Shown here one piece after another: positions 20,797 through 33,500 of a stretch of 64,000 nt of DNA (the stretch's first letter is position 1; every line of letters begins with the position of its first letter). The notes beneath the pieces were generated by a model. It saw only the letters and a list, made by a program, of their open reading frames with translations, was not told the origin of the DNA and ran no database searches. The stretch is from Entomortierella parvispora (Eukaryota; Mortierellomycota; Mortierellomycetes; Mortierellales; Mortierellaceae). The stretch is taken from positions 992,001-1,056,000 of the forward strand of contig OY752146.1 in the NCBI GenBank assembly GCA_963573315.1. Reading direction: 5' to 3'. Made by a program: the position numbers and the translations under genes.

Positions 20797-22473
20797 TTAC
20801 TTTTTGGAGAACCAGAAACCAAGTGCAAATGCAGTCAACACAGCGAGTCCAGCTCCAGTGTACACGCCCGCACCACCACCGTTCTTCAGCTTTCTTTTCT
20901 TTTCTCCATCTCTGCGACGACGCTTTTGCTTCTTGTTGGCCGTTGATGATGGTGATGCGTTCATTGTAGCACTGGAAGGGGATGAAGAAGATGAAACAAA
21001 TCCTACGTACCCAAACGTGCGCTTGATCTCGGCCCAGTAGTAGTTGCTCCAGTTCTGGCGGGTAATATCCTGTTCCCCAACGGGCACGCCCTGCTGCTTG
21101 ACCTTAATAGTCGTGGAATTTGAGCTCTGGGAAATGTCCATAGTAACCGTCGAGTAATGACCTACGCATAAGAATAAAAAGAGGCGCAATACAACTATCA
21201 TCAGTTTCGCAGCATCTCAAAGGGCCTTATATCCCATTTCTAGAAAGAGACCAACATACCTGCTGGCCAGGAAGTCAGGCGCCAGCTCTGAACAATCTTC
21301 TTGTCCTCGATCAACTCCTTGATCTCGCCAGACACGGAGCCACCAAACAGACTGAACTTGGATCCGACCTTGGGTTCGATGGTCGACTTGTTGCTACGGG
21401 TCCAGATGATAACCTTATCCTGGTTCAAGAGGACATCGTAGATATCATGTGCGGAGGCCTGCATCTCCACAGTCTCCTCCAACGTCGTCGTGTTGACAGT
21501 GCCGGGGACAGCAGCTGGCTTTGGCGATGAAGCGGATTGGTTGACAGAGGGGGAGGCGGGGACAGGGGTAGAAGGCTTCGAAAAATCAGTTTCCACCTGA
21601 ACATCCTTTCCGTGAACTAATAGTTTAGGGTCGGCGGTAGGAGAGTTAGGGTCTACATGGTCTACAGATCGTGTGCATCCATTGGTAATAGTTTAGAAGA
21701 GACAGACTTCCATACCTTTGATGAGATCCGAAGCGAAAAGGTCAAGCTTCTTGCGGAGAATGGGGGCAAGGGTCTTGCGGATCAGATCGCGCACGGGCTG
21801 CTTGGATCTGTTGTCTGCATCGATGGAAACATCAAACTAAAAGCCGTGATCTATACGTCAGTATAAGCTGGTTCCTCGCTGAAGACAGTTCTGAGGGTAG
21901 GGCGTCCTACTTACGACATAGTCATCCGTGTCGGTGTCGTGGGCGACCTCGGGAATCTCAATCTTGCCAGTGACAGCGGTGCCGTCGGCGGTGGTTCCTG
22001 AATTTTGCAATCGATCCAATTAGTCTCGCTACAGCTGATCTGATCTTTAAAGCAGCAAAGCCGACAGTGTTTCTCCTTACCCTCAAAAGTCATGGTGATA
22101 GCAACATCAAAGATGGTGATGATCTTTCCCTTGCGCTGGTTGACGTCAACATCGCCGTTGACGGAGGTGACAGCCAGGGTCTTGACCGAGTTGCCCTCTG
22201 CCTCTGCCGAGACGTTGCTCAACTCGGTTTCGAAGTAGGTCTTGGCCCAGTTGATGCAGTTTTTGTCAACCCAGTGCCTGAACAGACAAGCAGCGGAATA
22301 CCGTCGTTAGAGAGAGAAACAGAGAGAAGGAGAGACGGAGAGAGAGAAAGAGAGAGCGGGCCATGGCATGGCAGGTGGAGTACTGTTTCTCCTCCATCCC
22401 GACCATCAGGGGCAAGAACGAGGTCTGCCTTTCACCTTTACCAGTTGTTGACGTTTTTCATATCCTTGGCCAT
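20797..22473 (-). CDS. AHA1: AHA1-type activator of Hsp90 ATPase with a C-terminal transmembrane tail, 384 aa
   Basis: Six exons: 22473-22442, 22277-22081, 21997-21915, 21836-21716, 21616-21260 and 21161-20797, all with GT-AG sites and consistent phases. The N-terminal domain reads NWHWVDKNCINWAKTYF, VTSVNGDVDVNQRKGKIITI and VTGKIEIPEVAHD. After a Ser/Pro linker comes the C-terminal AHSA1 (START-like) domain: LEETVEMQASAHDIYDVL, WTRSNKSTIEPKVGSKFSLF, IVQSWRLTSWPAGHYSTVTM and NWSNYYWAEIKRTFGY. AHA1 stimulates Hsp90 ATPase through contacts of both domains in the cytosol. The usual protein ends at about FGYG. Here the frame continues about 60 residues through a Ser-rich stretch and a Lys/Arg cluster into a hydrophobic segment (VYTGAGLAVLTAFALGFWF) ending SKK. 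This looks like a tail anchor. A missed intron at the GTACGT after TFG is the alternative, but no downstream exon was found. Confidence 0.9.
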
Positions 22474-22884
22474 GATGCGAGTGTGAGAATGAGGAAGGAG
22501 GGAGGGGAAGGCGAGTGGCGAGTGATCCGGCAGATGCGTGCTATGCAGCAAGGGGTCAAGGAAGAATGAAAGAAGGACGATTGACAAATGGGAAAGGTTT
22601 CGTCTGAGTCCAGAAAGTTCCTCGAAAAACAACCGCTCGCTCATCACGTGCAGGGGAGGCTCAGAGATTTCGCGTACTGAATCAGCAACTGCCAAAGTGC
22701 TTGTACGTAGAGCCATATTTGTCACGTGCTCTCGATCGGAACTATGCTTTTCATTGACGCGTTTTTTTTTTTTTTTTCCCACCTCCCGACGACCATTCGG
22801 AAGAGACCCACATGGTTGAGAGTGTCTTGTTAAAGGTCATGGTGAAAGCAGGCTTAACACCGTTAGCGGGAAACTGCAGCCGTG
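22474..22884. other. Upstream region of AHA1
   Basis: No gene seen. Contains a poly-T run near 22762-22778 and two CACGTG-like cores (TCACGTGC at about 22644 and 22722), possible bHLH or stress-type sites. Confidence 0.4.
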
Positions 22885-23349
22885 TTATTGGAACAGGTGC
22901 AATGCCGTCCCCAAACGTTGTGGATAGATTGGGCAGAAGGTGACCTGCTGACCAGCTTTCTCCCCCGTTGCGAAAGTGGCGACGACGATATGAGTGTGCG
23001 TTTCCTTGATAATTAGCCTCGTTCCATGACAGAGGCCATTCATGGTATCAGTGTTGCGGATGCACAAGATCGGCATGCCTGGCTTCAGTAGGGAAATCGG
23101 GGGAAACGAAATCCTTAAGATCGTGCCGGCTATTGACGCGGCTGGCTTCTCCACATTAGCAACGTTGTCTATTGCTGCAAAAACTGCCGCTTCTTGGTCA
23201 GGACAAAACATTTCCGTTGCGAAGTTGTTGAGGAATTTAGCTTGAGCATTGGGAACAGTGAGGATGACTCTGTCGACGAAATCCGGCGCGGCTGTTTTGT
23301 CGTTGATGTCAAGGTATGATGCCACTATCTTCATCACCCGTTTGTCCAT
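22885..23349 (-). mobile_element. Relic of a PIF1-type helicase (Helitron-like), C-terminal fragment
   Basis: A 154-residue open frame matches only the C-terminal part of PIF1-family helicases as found in Helitron transposons. The signature segments are DFVDRVILTVPNAQAKFLN, LLKPGMPILCIRNTDTMNGL and CHGTRLIIKETHTHIVVATF followed by ITG-like FATGEKAGQQV. No Walker A/B motifs, no Rep/HUH domain and no continuation to the LSVHKSQG-type motif were found. The fragment is therefore a non-autonomous remnant or a partial duplicate. Element ends (5' TC, 3' hairpin plus CTRR) were not recognised. Confidence 0.65.
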
Positions 23350-24461
23350 ATGGAGCGTTTTTTGTCACCGTCGAGGCGTCCTGCTGGCAGGGTTCGTTGG
23401 TAATGGATATCTTAAATTTGTGTAGGAGAGGTACACTGGTCAGATCCAAGGTTAGCAGCACACTTACAGGTGGACCAGCATGAGCTGCAGTAGCATGTCG
23501 CTGGAACTGGCTGGACAGCCCAACAGAAGACGAGGATCGAGTAGCCGGAAACTTGCCATTGCCCATGTTCGCAGTCAGGACGACATCGGAAGCGAAGCTG
23601 ATAGGGAAGATGGCTCAGGAGGTGAAGCATATGGGCTTGGAAGTACCGGCGCTTTACCCTTGCCGTTGTCCTTGTCCAAACAGTCGTCGGAGGAGACTGC
23701 CAATTGATAGACCGGCCTCTCACCTGGGTTCTTGACCACATTATATCCCAAGGTTCTTCGCTCATGTTCATTGGACCATTGCCTCTAGTCCCGATCGGCC
23801 ACCCTGCACCTCAGTCTATAACTCACATAAAGCACTACTCTTGTCATTCGAGTGTTTGCAGTTTTGTGGTTGTTGTGATGTTGTTACTGCGTCAAATGTG
23901 TCAAGAAACTGGTCATGGTTAGGATGGAGAGGCAGGGTTGCATGGTTTTTCTCCTTTTCTCCTTCCGCTTTACCATTTTATCTTGCCTTTTCGCATGGCC
24001 TTTTGCCTTGCCCAGCGATCACAAAGCCACTTCAAGGAACTGAGAAAAAATTCAAGAGCGCGGGCGGTCACACGAGGTTCATCTAATCATTTTTCCTCAG
24101 TTCTGCAAGAACACAATGCAATTGTAGATGGAAAGAAGCTATTGTTTCGAGATCAAAAGAGTCCAATGAACCCTATGATTAGCGAGCAAAAAAGAGCAAC
24201 TGGTGGCGGCCGCTACGTTGGCACTTGGTTGTTCAGGCTCTTGATATTTCTATAATGTCGTTGCTATCAAGTACTGAGGAGACTGATGTTCAACAAATTA
24301 ATTATGAAAGGACCGGCACATTTTTCGTCAAAGGTCCCTCGTGAGTGTGGGTGTTTATTATCTGTAAAATAATTTAAAGTAAACGCGTTTGACCCAAGGG
24401 AAACGGACCAAATAAAATGCTTATGAACTGTACGACCGGTCTACAACGGCCATGCGACTAT
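23350..24461. other. Interval with possible degraded coding fragments
   Basis: Several overlapping frames near 23412-23771 on the minus strand have partly protein-like composition (for example MSEEPWDIMWSRTQ followed by a GTGAGA donor, and PVYQLAVSSDDCLDKDNGK in another frame), but no consistent gene model or family emerges. It may belong to the adjacent helicase relic. 23780-24461 shows nothing recognisable. Confidence 0.3.
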
Positions 24462-27400
24462 CTACCTGCTGGCTTGGTCCAAACTCAAAGCTCTCTCCGG
24501 TTCACCCACTGCTCCCCCCTGCTTCAGAAGAGCAGTGTTAATCCTGCCCAAATCCTGTACTCCTTCAAGAATGCAGTCCTTCGTCTTGAGTTTTCCATGG
24601 GGTGATATCCAGCAGAGACGCAGCTCGATCCTGTTGTCTTGGTCCAAGACTTGCCATTGACGAACCAATCTGTCTGTTCCTCCAGTGATCAAATACGAAC
24701 CGCCGCAGGTTATCCGCCAGTCAACACTCAATGTACTCTCATCAAAACCGTCGACATCAACAAGACATTCGCCTGATATGGCATCCCATATACGAACTCT
24801 TTGGTCATCACCCCCCGACGCGACCTGCAATCCACTCGGCGAAAATGTCAGACTATTAACGTTGTTTCCGTTACCCTCCAATGTCCGCTCAAAGGCACCA
24901 GTTTGCACGTTCCATAGCCGTATCGTCTTGTCTCTACCTCCTGAGGCAATTCTATCGCCAGTAGGCGAGTATGCCACACAAAAAACAGCATCGGCATGGC
25001 CTTGCATGATATGTTCGAGCGCTCCGCTTTGTACGTCCCAGACGCGCACAATGTTGTCCCAACCCCCTGAAGCAATTTTTGACCCGTCTGGGGAGAACGC
25101 GACGCTCCAGACATAGGCTGTGTGCCCCTGCAAGATTTTTCCAGGAGCTCCGCTCTGAGCATCCCACAAACGAACCGTTTTGTCCGAGCTAGCCGACGCA
25201 ATCTGGGTGCCATCTGGAGAATAAGCAACACTCTTGATCCAACCAGTATGTCCCTCCAAGATATGGCCTGGGGCTCCGCCCTGTAAATCCCAAAGCCGGA
25301 TCGTCTTGTCAAAGCACCCCGAGGCAACTTGTAAATTGTTGGGCGAAAGCGCAACACTCATGATTGCAGAAGTGTGTCTGAAGACTTGACCTAGATTTCC
25401 ACTCTGAGTATCCCAGAGCCGAACTGTCTTGTCATCACCGCCAGACACGATCTGTGTACCACTGGATGAAAATGCTACGCTGGAAACGACGTCGGTATGG
25501 CCCTGTGGGATACCTTCAAGAACTCCTGACAAATCCCACAGACGAAGAGTTTTATCGCCACTTCCTGAGGCAATTTGGGTGCCGCTAGGAGCGTAGACCA
25601 CGCAATAAATTTCCCTCTCGTGTCCTTGTAGCGTCTGCCCAAGTGCTCCACTGTGTGAGTCCCAGAGGCATATCGTATTGTCCCAACTACCCGAGGCAAT
25701 TTGTTCACCATTTGGCGAAAATGCCACACTCCAAACGTAAGAGGAATGTTCCCGCAGAACATGTCCTGGTTCTCCATTTTGAGTGTTCCAGAGACGAATG
25801 GAGTTGTCGGAGCTGCCAGATACAATCCTGTCGCCATTCGGTGAAAAGCCCACGCTTTTGACCCAGCCGGTGTGACCCTCCAAGACACGACTTACAACTC
25901 CACTGAATGGGTTCCAAATGCGGATAGTCTTGTCGTTGCTTCCTGAAGCGACTGTCATTCCGTCTGGTGCATACACCACAGTGTTGACCTCATCAGAGTG
26001 TCCTTCCATGATACGCTCCAAAGTCCCATTTTTGGTCCACAGGCGAACCGATTTGTCTTTACTGCCCGAAGCAATCTGCGTGCCACTTGGTGAAAAGGCT
26101 ACACTGTTCACTTCGTCAGAATGCCCCTCCAGAACGTGCTCTGCGTGTCCATTTTTGGCATTCCAAAGTCGTACTGTTTTGTCGTCACCGGCAGAAGCGA
26201 TCTGTTGGCCGCATGGCGAATATACAGCACTGTTCACGACGTCTGTATGTCCGTCCAAGGAGAGGAGACTCTCCCAGTTTGAGGAATTGTAGATCTGGAT
26301 CGCATTGCCTACTGCAATGGCGCATGATTTGCCATCCAACGAATAGGAGCAAGATCGTACCGCATACTCCTCTTGAAGACAAGGCCATTCCCCAAACTTG
26401 ACTCCTGCCATACGTGCAGCGGTAAGATTTGTCTGACGCAGCCAGCAACTCCTAAGCTTGACCTTCCTCAAATCTGCCATGTGGAGTTGCGTGGCATCAA
26501 ACACACCTGTACTGAGATCAGCACCTGGGATTTGGATCCCCTGCAGATCTAAGCCATTGAACTGAACACCAGCTCGGACCAGGATGGTGATAGCATTTGC
26601 AGCTGCCCTACGAACGTCCTTGTCGGATTTCGAGCGATGGAGCACAGCTAGTAACTGTGCCTTGAATAGAGGTTCATGGTGGACGCGCTCAGCCAGGAAC
26701 TGCATGACAGATTTTTCACCAACAAAATCTTTCTTGGCCAGGATTGAGTTCAGAAGGGGCTGCTCGACTGCTTCCACTCTTCCTTCCGAACCTATCCCAT
26801 CTTCGTCCTCGGCAACCATAGCATCCAACTCGAAACTAAAAGCGGAATCGATACTCTGTCGTCTTTGTTTCTTGTCCATGTCTGCTTCTGGCAACTCTAG
26901 TTTGAGTCCAGTCCGTCTTTGTGGCTCGTAAATGGCACGACTGACTCCATACTCGAGAATTGACCGATGAATAAATCCATAACGGCCTCCGTTCCTTGTT
27001 AAGGGGAGGGCCTTTCGTAACAGTCGAATCTCATCATCCTTTCGGCCAAAGAACTGCTCCTTCCAGGTCTGCAGATCGCGAGCCCTAGAGTATTCAACCA
27101 AAGGGTTGCCCTCCTGTTCCCTGTAAATTGCTTCAGAAAGATCCCTGAGATATACAAGACCTTGTTGAGTAAATCCATCATCGGACAGACTCTCAAAAGC
27201 CTCCTTTTCCTTATAGCTCAAGTCCTGCTCCCCGATCCGTTTCTTGTTCCGTTCCAACCATTGAGCTACGAACTCGTCGTACAGCTGGACGCGCGTTATC
27301 TTGTTGGCCGCTACCTTTTGTCCCGGATCCACAAGTCGAGGGAGTACTTCCAAGGAGAGCGTCAACAGGAATGGGTTTTTGACCAGTTCCTGCAAGCTGG

Positions 27401-30114
27401 GAATCTGGTCAAGGATGCCCTCATAGTCAGATGCCTCCCACAGCGGTCGTTTAATAGAAACGTACTGGCCAATGTACTCTTTGACCTGAGGTGTCGAGAA
27501 CGGAATCAAAGCTGCTTGTTGAAACCAATCTGGGTCATAGGGACTCAATCGGGTCGGCTGAAAGAGGTCACGGTAGTCCATGCCAAGACGCTCACTGCGA
27601 CAGCTGACAACCATTTGAGCTTTCCAGCCCCCATCTTTGTTCAAGCTATTGGACTCGTAGAGATTTTGGGTCTGCTGGCTCTCATCGTATCCATCACAAA
27701 TCAGGATAAACTCGCGATCCTTCAGTTCCCTGATCTGTGACTCGGTGAACTCGCACAAACGAAGGTGTTTGGGAATCAAATCCTTTTCGGGTCGATCGAT
27801 GGCTGGCAAGCTGATGAGGAGAGGAATCCGACCTGTCTTTGGTTTGTACGCCTTCCAGATTTTCAGATCTAATTCTCGGTTGAAGGTCGACTTTCCTGCG
27901 CCTGAATCTCCTACCAACAGCAGGACCTTGTCTGCTCCCGCCAAGAAACCGTCGACCTTTGGAGTAAGTGGGAAGAAAACCTCATCCGGAGCTTGAACGT
28001 TGGCCTTGGCCATGGGAGGAACGTATATTGTTCCTCCTCGTTCCTTGATTCGGAAACGAGCCAAGCGACGAAGGTCAGCCTCGACATCAGTCTTTTTTTG
28101 AACACGGTCAAGCAGAGAAGGCGATGCGAATTCTGAGAGATTGGAACCCAGCAAGTGCGAGTCGTATCCTTTGGCAGAGCAGGACCTGTAAATCTCCTGT
28201 TTGGCGGCATCCCCGTCTGTCGAAAGCATCTCGAAAAGTGCATTGGCTTCTATGAATACAGTTGTTCGTAAGCAACCGAAGAATATAACCCGGAGCCGAA
28301 AATGACATGTTTTCTTGCTTACCACTATTACCATCCAAGCTTTCAGAAGCTGTTGACAACTGTTTGAGAAGGCCGAGAATATACCCTTTAATCGGAGGGG
28401 ACCGTCCCCAGTCACTGTCACCACGGTAAATTTCACCCAAGAATTGTACTGCCTGTCGCCGCGTCTCTGGGTCCCATCTCGGATTATTGGCAAGATTTCC
28501 AAGTCGCTGGCATACCCCCCACTGAAAGGCAATCTCCAAGCGGCATGGAGCCTCGCAGACAAGAACCTTGAGTTTCGCCAATTCTCCCACGTCGATCAAT
28601 GTGTCCATACCACGCAATGCAGAGTACCAGGCTCGTTTGCGATTAAATGTCAGCCCTTCTTTTAAACTGACCATCAGGTCCTGTTCACCCTCGTAAACCG
28701 TAGAGATACTTTCATAGGCAGTAGTGGCTATTTCAAATACTTGCTGGAATCCCTCGAATCCTTCCTGGATGTTCTGCAGTCCTGACAGGAATCCATTCAA
28801 GTCAAGACCCTTGACCGCACTAACAAGTCCAGAAATACCCTTGACCACCTTGGTCGTCCGTCGAATGGTTTCCTGCCAAGGTGACTCATCGTCGGGAATA
28901 CACAAGAGCGCCTGGAATGCATAGGACGCGTAGTACTTTAAATGTGGATCACTGCTGCCCTGAAGTCCAACCAGGAAAGCCAGCAAAGGCTCATGTAGCT
29001 CAACTCTTTTCAATCCGGTGACCTTGGCATCAGCCATGGCGTCGAGGACAGCACAAACAGCGACTGTGAGTTCAAAGATTTGGTCCTCCGACTGAGAGTG
29101 AGTCTCCTGCAGACGACTACTCATCGGCCCCAGGATCTCGATCAAGTCCTGCGCTGTGAGATGACCTGGACATGCATCTCTCAACAACCGCGCCAATCCT
29201 CTAAGTGCGCCAATGTCAAGGATTGGCGAACCATTGACATTGTTGAGAAATAAGCGTAGTAGGAAGCGAAAGTCGTCCTCCTCCAGGATGGGTATGAGGC
29301 AGAGGACTTCGGCCACTGCCATGTCGTCTTTGATCTCGTCTCTGGTAAATGTCCGGATAAGATCCGCTACCAGGGTTTCAAGACGAGTCCTTTCATCAGC
29401 GCTTTGTCTTGTTTGCTTTAACCATCGTAAGGCCTCTGCCTCGAGGGTTCCATCGAGCGATTCCGCAAACCCTTGCAGCAGACTGAGGCAAGATACCAAC
29501 TGCGGGGTATCTGCAATACGGCCATCTGCTTCCGGAAACGACCACGGCAGAGCGGGGGGCAGGACATCCTCCGAGAATATACTTTCAGATACTGTGGCCA
29601 CTTGGACAATTTGACGTCTCTTCTTGACTATAGGAGCATCGGGCCCTCTAGGAGATTGTTGACAACCGTTAGGACGCGGGTGGGGAAGCATTCCCTTATT
29701 TTCGAATGAAACGACAGCCTTACCCCCACTTGTCTGCTCGTTTGCGACTGGTCTGCGCCAAATCCTCATGACCAAGGTCCGCAACTAGGCCGGCGTGGTC
29801 AAGGTAGGCCTGTGCGATCGCTGCTCTGATGGTTTTTTCATTCTTGTCTGCTGTGTCGCGCTGATGATCGTCAGAAGACCGTTGGACAGTCCTTTTCATG
29901 TGCTTCAGGAGTGCGTCCGCGTACTCGCAAAAGACCATCTGGATGGCAATATCTTTAGATTCCCGAGCATTCTTGAGAAACGTCTGGATAACTTGAAGGG
30001 CCTTGGTGGCAGGGAGAGCGTGCTTCAAGCTGTGGTCGAACATGGGTTCCTTGTCCTTAACAGCATGAAAAATACTGAGCGACGGAGTTAGCGGAAGAGC
30101 GAGGGTTACGACAT
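24462..30114 (-). CDS. NACHT-WD40 STAND protein (fungal NLR-like), about 1,820 aa
   Basis: Exons: 30114-30110 (tentative, behind a very short 35-nt intron), 30074-29724, 29647-28323 and 28249-24462. The second intron has branch point CTAAC and joins KWG to GPDAPIVKK; the third joins LDGNS to EANALFEML. Domain order: an N-terminal helical region (KALQVIQTFLKNARESKD), a long helical/ARM-like region, then a NACHT NTPase with Walker A GDSGAGKST (about residue 670) and Walker B-like FILICDGYDE. A pentapeptide-like stretch (GLDLQGIQIPGADLSTG) follows, then 14 WD40 blades (about 1175-1780), enough for two seven-bladed propellers. STAND proteins of this type act as signal-sensing switches; in ascomycetes relatives mediate heterokaryon incompatibility. 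If the tentative first exon is wrong, translation starts at 30043. No frameshift seen. Confidence 0.88.
24700..26400 (-). repeat. WD40 blade array with near-identical blades
   Basis: Fourteen units of roughly 126 bp. Blades 5-6-7 (GHTGWVKSV, SYVWSVAFSPNG, EIYCVVYAPSG) and blades 10-11-12 (GHTGWIKSVAY, AYVWSVAFSPDG, AVFCVAYSPTG) form matching triplets, which points to multi-blade duplication. Confidence 0.75.
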
Positions 30115-30577
30115 GGTCCAGCGGCGATTACCAAGACGAATGAATAGAGCTTGCTCACAATGGAGAATGAGAGAGGGAGCAACAGGAAGAAAAAGAATTA
30201 GGGAGAGTGAAGATGCAGAGAGGTAATGTTTCCTGCGAAGTTGGTCGAAGCAATGCAGCCCATGCAGATGGACCTGGGCTGAGGTTTTCTTTTTCTCTGT
30301 TTTTTTTTTTTTTTTTTTTTTTTTTTTCCAACTTGCGTAGTCAAAACGATGATCCTGGTGCATGTCCTTTGTTCTCTCTTCGGTGGTCCCAGCTGTTTTC
30401 TGTTTGTAGTTTTCTGTTTGGCCTACATTTTTTAGCATGCATCCAGCAGCACACACTCCTAAGTTCTAACTTCACGAACGCGTCTCGTTCTTTCAATATG
30501 CGAACAGGAGAGAGAAGAAAACTAGAGTAAATTTAAATCTAGGAAATATTTCTTTTATTCTTTTTTTTACAATAAAT
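30115..30577. other. Upstream region of the NACHT gene, with poly-T tract
   Basis: Contains a run of about 27 T at 30301-30327 and CT/GA-rich sequence. No supported gene. Confidence 0.5.
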
Positions 30578-33500
30578 TTACAAAAATGCCTTAGTATTGC
30601 GGTAGCGTATCCCACGGAAGACGTAAACACTGCGTTCGCATTCTTTCTGGATTAGCTTCTTCTCTGCATCCAAGGAGTCCTTTTCCGCTGCCGACTCTGA
30701 CTGAACTTCATCCATGATTATAGAAGAGGACGAGGACAGGGTTGGGGAGGAGGATGAGGAAGAAGAAGAGGAAGAAGAGGAAGAAGAAGAATCCTCGCCA
30801 AGTTCACAAGCGCTATCCACGCTTACGCAGCGACTCCTATCCTTTGCCAAGCTCTCATCCACCTCAGCGACAGACTCAGCTGAGACGTTGACTTCGGCTT
30901 CCATGACGTCCAAGTTCGTGAACGCGTCCTCCATAGTTTCAATCAAATCCTGAACACCTTTTATCGCCTCTGCATTTTCACGTTCCCAAGTCTCCTGCTC
31001 CAAGCGTTCCAACTTGGCCTGTTCTCGGGTCTTGATTACATGCGATGCCATCGCCTGAGCACGGTAGGATCGATCCCACTCACGGTCGCTCTTGAAAGTC
31101 TCCAACTCGAGACCAAGCTTCCAGGCATCGTACTTGGACATCCGAGTCCGGGCCAATTGAGCCTTGCGCAAAGACTTCAGCGAACGAAGACCTTTAACCG
31201 TGGATTCTGGAGAGTAAAACTCGGTCTGCGCAATGAAAAGATAAGCCACAGTAGCCAAGGCAGGGAGCCGAAGAAAGGCCGGGAAGATCGAGGGTGATTC
31301 CGTAAAGACCCAGCGACCCATGAGATTGAGCTCCAGGAGAGAAGCACAGGGCGCGTCAACCGAAGAGCGGTTTGAGGGGATATCACGAGCAAAAGTGACA
31401 ACCCGGCAGACATCTTCGCCCACATCTACGGTCAAGCCCTTCATTCTTGGACACTGGTCGAGCCAAGAAAACCGGAAAAGATGAGCGTGCAAGCCGCGAA
31501 CGCAACAGGACTCGAGCACAGGCATTGGCCAGTTCCTTTTTTTGGGTGGAAACAAAAAAGTAGGTAGAGGTCAGAGATAGGTCTTCTGGCGATTACAGTC
31601 CAAAGTTGCAGGACCAAAATAAAGAAGAGAGTGGCTTACCATGACCATTGACCGAGATATTCTTGAAAGTGCTCGTCCACGGAGCGTACACCCATGTACA
31701 TCGATATCATACTCAATCACCAGGGATTTCAGCCGAGGAGACTTGGCCAATGTCCAATAATTAAACATGGCAGCCATAGATCCAATAAGCTCCAAATCCC
31801 TGAGCATTGGCAGATCCCAAGCCTCCTGGATACCTTCTCCAATGGGTCGAGGTAAAGTATCAATCGTATAATCCACATAATCCATATCCACCAGCCTCAG
31901 GACCTCCAGGGCAGGACAGCCTTTAAGGAACGCGGCTCCATTTGTGAACCGCTGAAACCGAGTGTGATGAAGATTCAGGACAGTCAACCTGGGCATGGCT
32001 GTGAACATGTCCAAGTCCATCATATGGGGGGCGTTATGGATGCGAGCCTCAATCCATTCCAGGCTAGCATCGAATCCCTCGCAGATATCCTTCAGCACAG
32101 GGACCAATACATTCTCGTCGGCATTCCGCATGACGACCTTTTTCAAAGGAACCAGTTCCAAGCAAGGTTCATCCTCAAAGGGCTTACGCGCGATGCCTTG
32201 TCGGATCAGCTCCATCCTGACGAGTCGATCCTTCTTTTCCTCAAGCGCCCACCGGAATATCCTGTTGTCCTCAAACCGAGAGCTGAACCGCTCCAAATTG
32301 CGGCATCGTTGAAGGAATCGAGCCATGTTGACAGTGGGTTGGTTACCCCAGTCGGTGCAGAATCTGCGGAGACGCTTGACACGAGAGAGAGAAAGATGAT
32401 CGATATAGGTCGCATAGTGCTCCCACTCTTCAAACTCGATAAAGTCGGGGGAAGAGATGGCGTCCAAAAGTCGTGTGTACTTCTGATCATGGGTAGCCTT
32501 GCCGGACCAGTTTGAATGGGTCCAGTCGGCGGGAGGGAGGATCTCCTGGAGCCATGGCTTGGGTGCAGGGGCGAAAACGGACAACTTGGCTGGTGGCTGA
32601 GGAAAGTGCTTGCGATGAGCCTTCAAGAAAGCAGCGCCCAAGATGGATGTATCCGGGGGAGGACGGGCAGGGGCTGCTGCCTCTTGTTCTTGTACCTCCT
32701 CCTCCTGCTGGACAGCTGCCAAGGGTGCATCCTGCTGAACAGGTTCCTGAGCTGGAGGGACAGCCTGCTGGACTGGGGCAACAACATGAACAAGAGTGAC
32801 CTCATCTTCAAGATCATCCTCGCCAAAAGCCATCAACATGAATGTGTCCAAGGTCTCCTGGATCTCCAACTCCTCGCGGATTTCACCCCAAAGCGCCATT
32901 TCTGAAAAGGACTCAAACCTTTCCCGTGCTTCCTGGTCAAGACGCTCCTGTTCCTCCTCATCTGAGACTGGAAAGGGCATAGCAGCGAAAAGTTCGAGGA
33001 TATCCTTTGACAGCAGTTCATCCAAGGTGTCGTCCCAGAATGCAAGCTCTGAAAATCCAAAGAAGTCTTGTTCGATGACATCCTTGTCACCCACTTCAGG
33101 CTCATCGCTATGGTCCTCAATAAGATCGTCCTCTAAATCAAAAGCAAAGGCCAGAACAGAGAACAAATCGCGCTGGTACTCCGTTTCCAGCTCGAGCCTT
33201 GTATCATCACCAAAAGCAAGTTCAGCGAAGCCGAGGAGAGGATCCAGCTCCTCTTCCTCCTCTTCTTCGGTCTCATCCTCCTCCTCGGGCGAAAAGGGCA
33301 ACTCGGTAAAGAAATGGATCGTGTCGAGGATAGAGAAGAATGCAGGTCCGTCGCGATCATCCAATGCATCGATATCGATTCCGTCATAGGCTAAATGTGC
33401 AAACGCGGCGGTATTGACAGTCCCAGGATCCAGCTTTTCGACAGGAACGCGATCACTGATATGGAGAACTACAGCGACGGATGGCTTGACTTCTTGAGGC

